NCBI GenBank assembly: GCA_946480705.1 | Contig: CAMLLF010000233.1 | Location: 1 to 6,664 of the forward strand | DNA: 6,664 nt | Reading direction: 5' to 3' | Origin: an uncultured Lysobacteraceae bacterium | GTDB lineage: Bacteria; Pseudomonadota; Gammaproteobacteria; Xanthomonadales; Rhodanobacteraceae | Part shown: positions 5,800 to 6,664 of the stretch, piece by piece | Position numbering within the stretch: the stretch's first letter is position 1 | How the letters are laid out: every line of letters begins with the position of its first letter | Notes under the pieces: model-generated | What the model was told of the DNA's origin: nothing | The model's input: the letters and a program-made list of their open reading frames with translations, nothing else | Databases searched by the model: none | Made by a program: the position numbers and the translations under genes

Positions 5800-6664
5800 C
5801 TACCCCCAGACTTCCCCCATCACTCTCGCGAAATTGCCGCCGAGGATCTTCTCGATGCGCGCATCGGAATGACCGCGGCTTGCGAGCAGCGCGGCGAGCG
5901 TGTCGAAGCGGTCGGGCGTGTTGAGGTCGGGGATGAACAGATAGAGGTCTTCGGGACGACCCTTCTCGAAGATGCCGTCCTCGACCATGTTCCGGATGAG
6001 TTCGCGGTTCTCTTTCTCGAAGGCCGGGCCGCGCTCGATCGGCGCGACGCCGAGGTCGGTGCCGATGCCGACGTGGTCCTCGCCGCAGACCTTGATCGCG
6101 TGCTCGATGTGCCGCACGACGTCGATCGCCATCGGCTGGGTGTCTGTGCGCAGGTAAGGCCAGAAGATGATGCCGGCGACGCCGCCGCGGTCGGCCATCG
6201 CGCGCAGGTCGGCGTCATGCACGTTGCGCGGCAGGTCGGCGAGCGCGCGGCAGCCGGTGTGGCTGATCAGCATCGGCCGCCGGCACGCGGCGATGCCCTC
6301 GGAGATCGTGCGCGGCGAACCGTGGGCGAGATCGACGACGACCTTCTTCGCTTCCAGGGTTTCGACGACGCTGCGCCCGTAGTTGCTGAGGCCGGCGTTG
6401 CCGCTTTCCATGCAGCCGTCGCCGACGAGATTGCGGCGGTTATGGGTCAGCTGGATCACGCGCACGCCGAGATCGCGAAACAGCGCGATACGGTCGAGAT
6501 CCTCGCCGAGCGGCTCGGTGCCCTGGAAGCCGAGGATCACGCCGGTGCGTGCGCCGCGGCGCTCGAGCGTCAGGTCGGACTTGCCGCGCACGAGGTACAG
6601 GTGTTCGGCATGACGCTCGGCGATCGCGTGGAGCCGATACTGGCGGCCCTGGTCGAGGCGGGGC
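5800..6664 (-). CDS. Peptidase family M19 (membrane/renal) dipeptidase, N-terminus outside window
   Basis: The reverse strand is open from the window edge to TAG at 5800-5802, giving 287 visible residues (numbered here from 6663). Family M19 enzymes are zinc-dependent TIM-barrel hydrolases that cleave dipeptides. Visible signatures are GVRVIQLTHNRRN (66-78), VDLAHGSPRT (110-119, zinc-ligand His114), SHTGCRAL (134-141, zinc-ligand His135), RNVHDADLR (146-154, substrate Arg146), HVGIGTDLG (197-205, Asp203) and the closing ILGGNFARVMGEVW. The HxD zinc ligands near the N-terminus are missing only because the window ends. Where renal dipeptidase has its zinc-bridging Glu (GVEGG), this protein has GFQGT with Gln47. 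The GTG at 6589-6591 is not the real start, since the conserved frame continues upstream. Whether it has a signal peptide cannot be seen. The exact substrate is unknown. Confidence 0.93.
   Translation of the reverse strand, partial: PRLDQGRQYRLHAIAERHAEHLYLVRGKSDLTLERRGARTGVILGFQGTEPLGEDLDRIALFRDLGVRVIQLTHNRRNLVGDGCMESGNAGLSNYGRSVVETLEAKKVVVDLAHGSPRTISEGIAACRRPMLISHTGCRALADLPRNVHDADLRAMADRGGVAGIIFWPYLRTDTQPMAIDVVRHIEHAIKVCGEDHVGIGTDLGVAPIERGPAFEKENRELIRNMVEDGIFEKGRPEDLYLFIPDLNTPDRFDTLAALLASRGHSDARIEKILGGNFARVMGEVWG

Overview
The window is GC-rich, tightly packed bacterial chromosome. A 7-bp GATTCCC-type tandem repeat between genes, a TPR exoprotein, an M19 dipeptidase and a BON-domain protein together suggest a gammaproteobacterium of the Xanthomonadales/Lysobacterales. 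This placement is an inference from style and content; there is no rRNA or marker gene to confirm it.

Layout from left to right. (1) Positions 1-1650, minus strand: the first 550 codons of an exported TPR-repeat protein whose 3' end lies outside the window. (2) Positions 1811-2116, minus strand: a small exported protein with two EF-hand loops. (3) Positions 2117-2481: a divergent control region. It holds a perfect 16-base match to the sigma-54 -24/-12 consensus firing right, and a weaker -24/-12-like site firing left towards the EF-hand gene. (4) Positions 2482-3645, plus strand: a 387-residue protein with a long Tyr/Gly/Arg-rich low-complexity region and a C-terminal BON domain. (5) Positions 3654-3681: a strong GC hairpin shared by two convergent genes. 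(6) Positions 5560 down to 3682, minus strand: a two-gene operon encoding an NtrC-type sigma-54 activator and a 183-residue protein with a histidine-kinase H-box but no ATPase domain, overlapping by 14 bases. (7) Positions 5561-5799: an intergenic stretch with a short palindrome and a repeat element bounded by inverted GGGAATC repeats; one end is a G-quadruplex-type motif touching the dipeptidase stop codon. (8) Positions 5800-6664, minus strand: the C-terminal 287 residues of an M19 (membrane/renal) dipeptidase.

The most interesting reading is that parts 2 to 6 form one regulatory unit. A sigma-54 activator and a catalytically incomplete DHp partner lie next to a gene with a textbook sigma-54 promoter, and the divergent EF-hand gene may share the control region. 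The promoter match and the activator motifs are visible in the sequence; that this activator acts on these promoters is inference. If right, a phosphorelay would control a condensate-prone BON protein and a periplasmic calcium-binding protein, which would suit an envelope or osmotic stress response.
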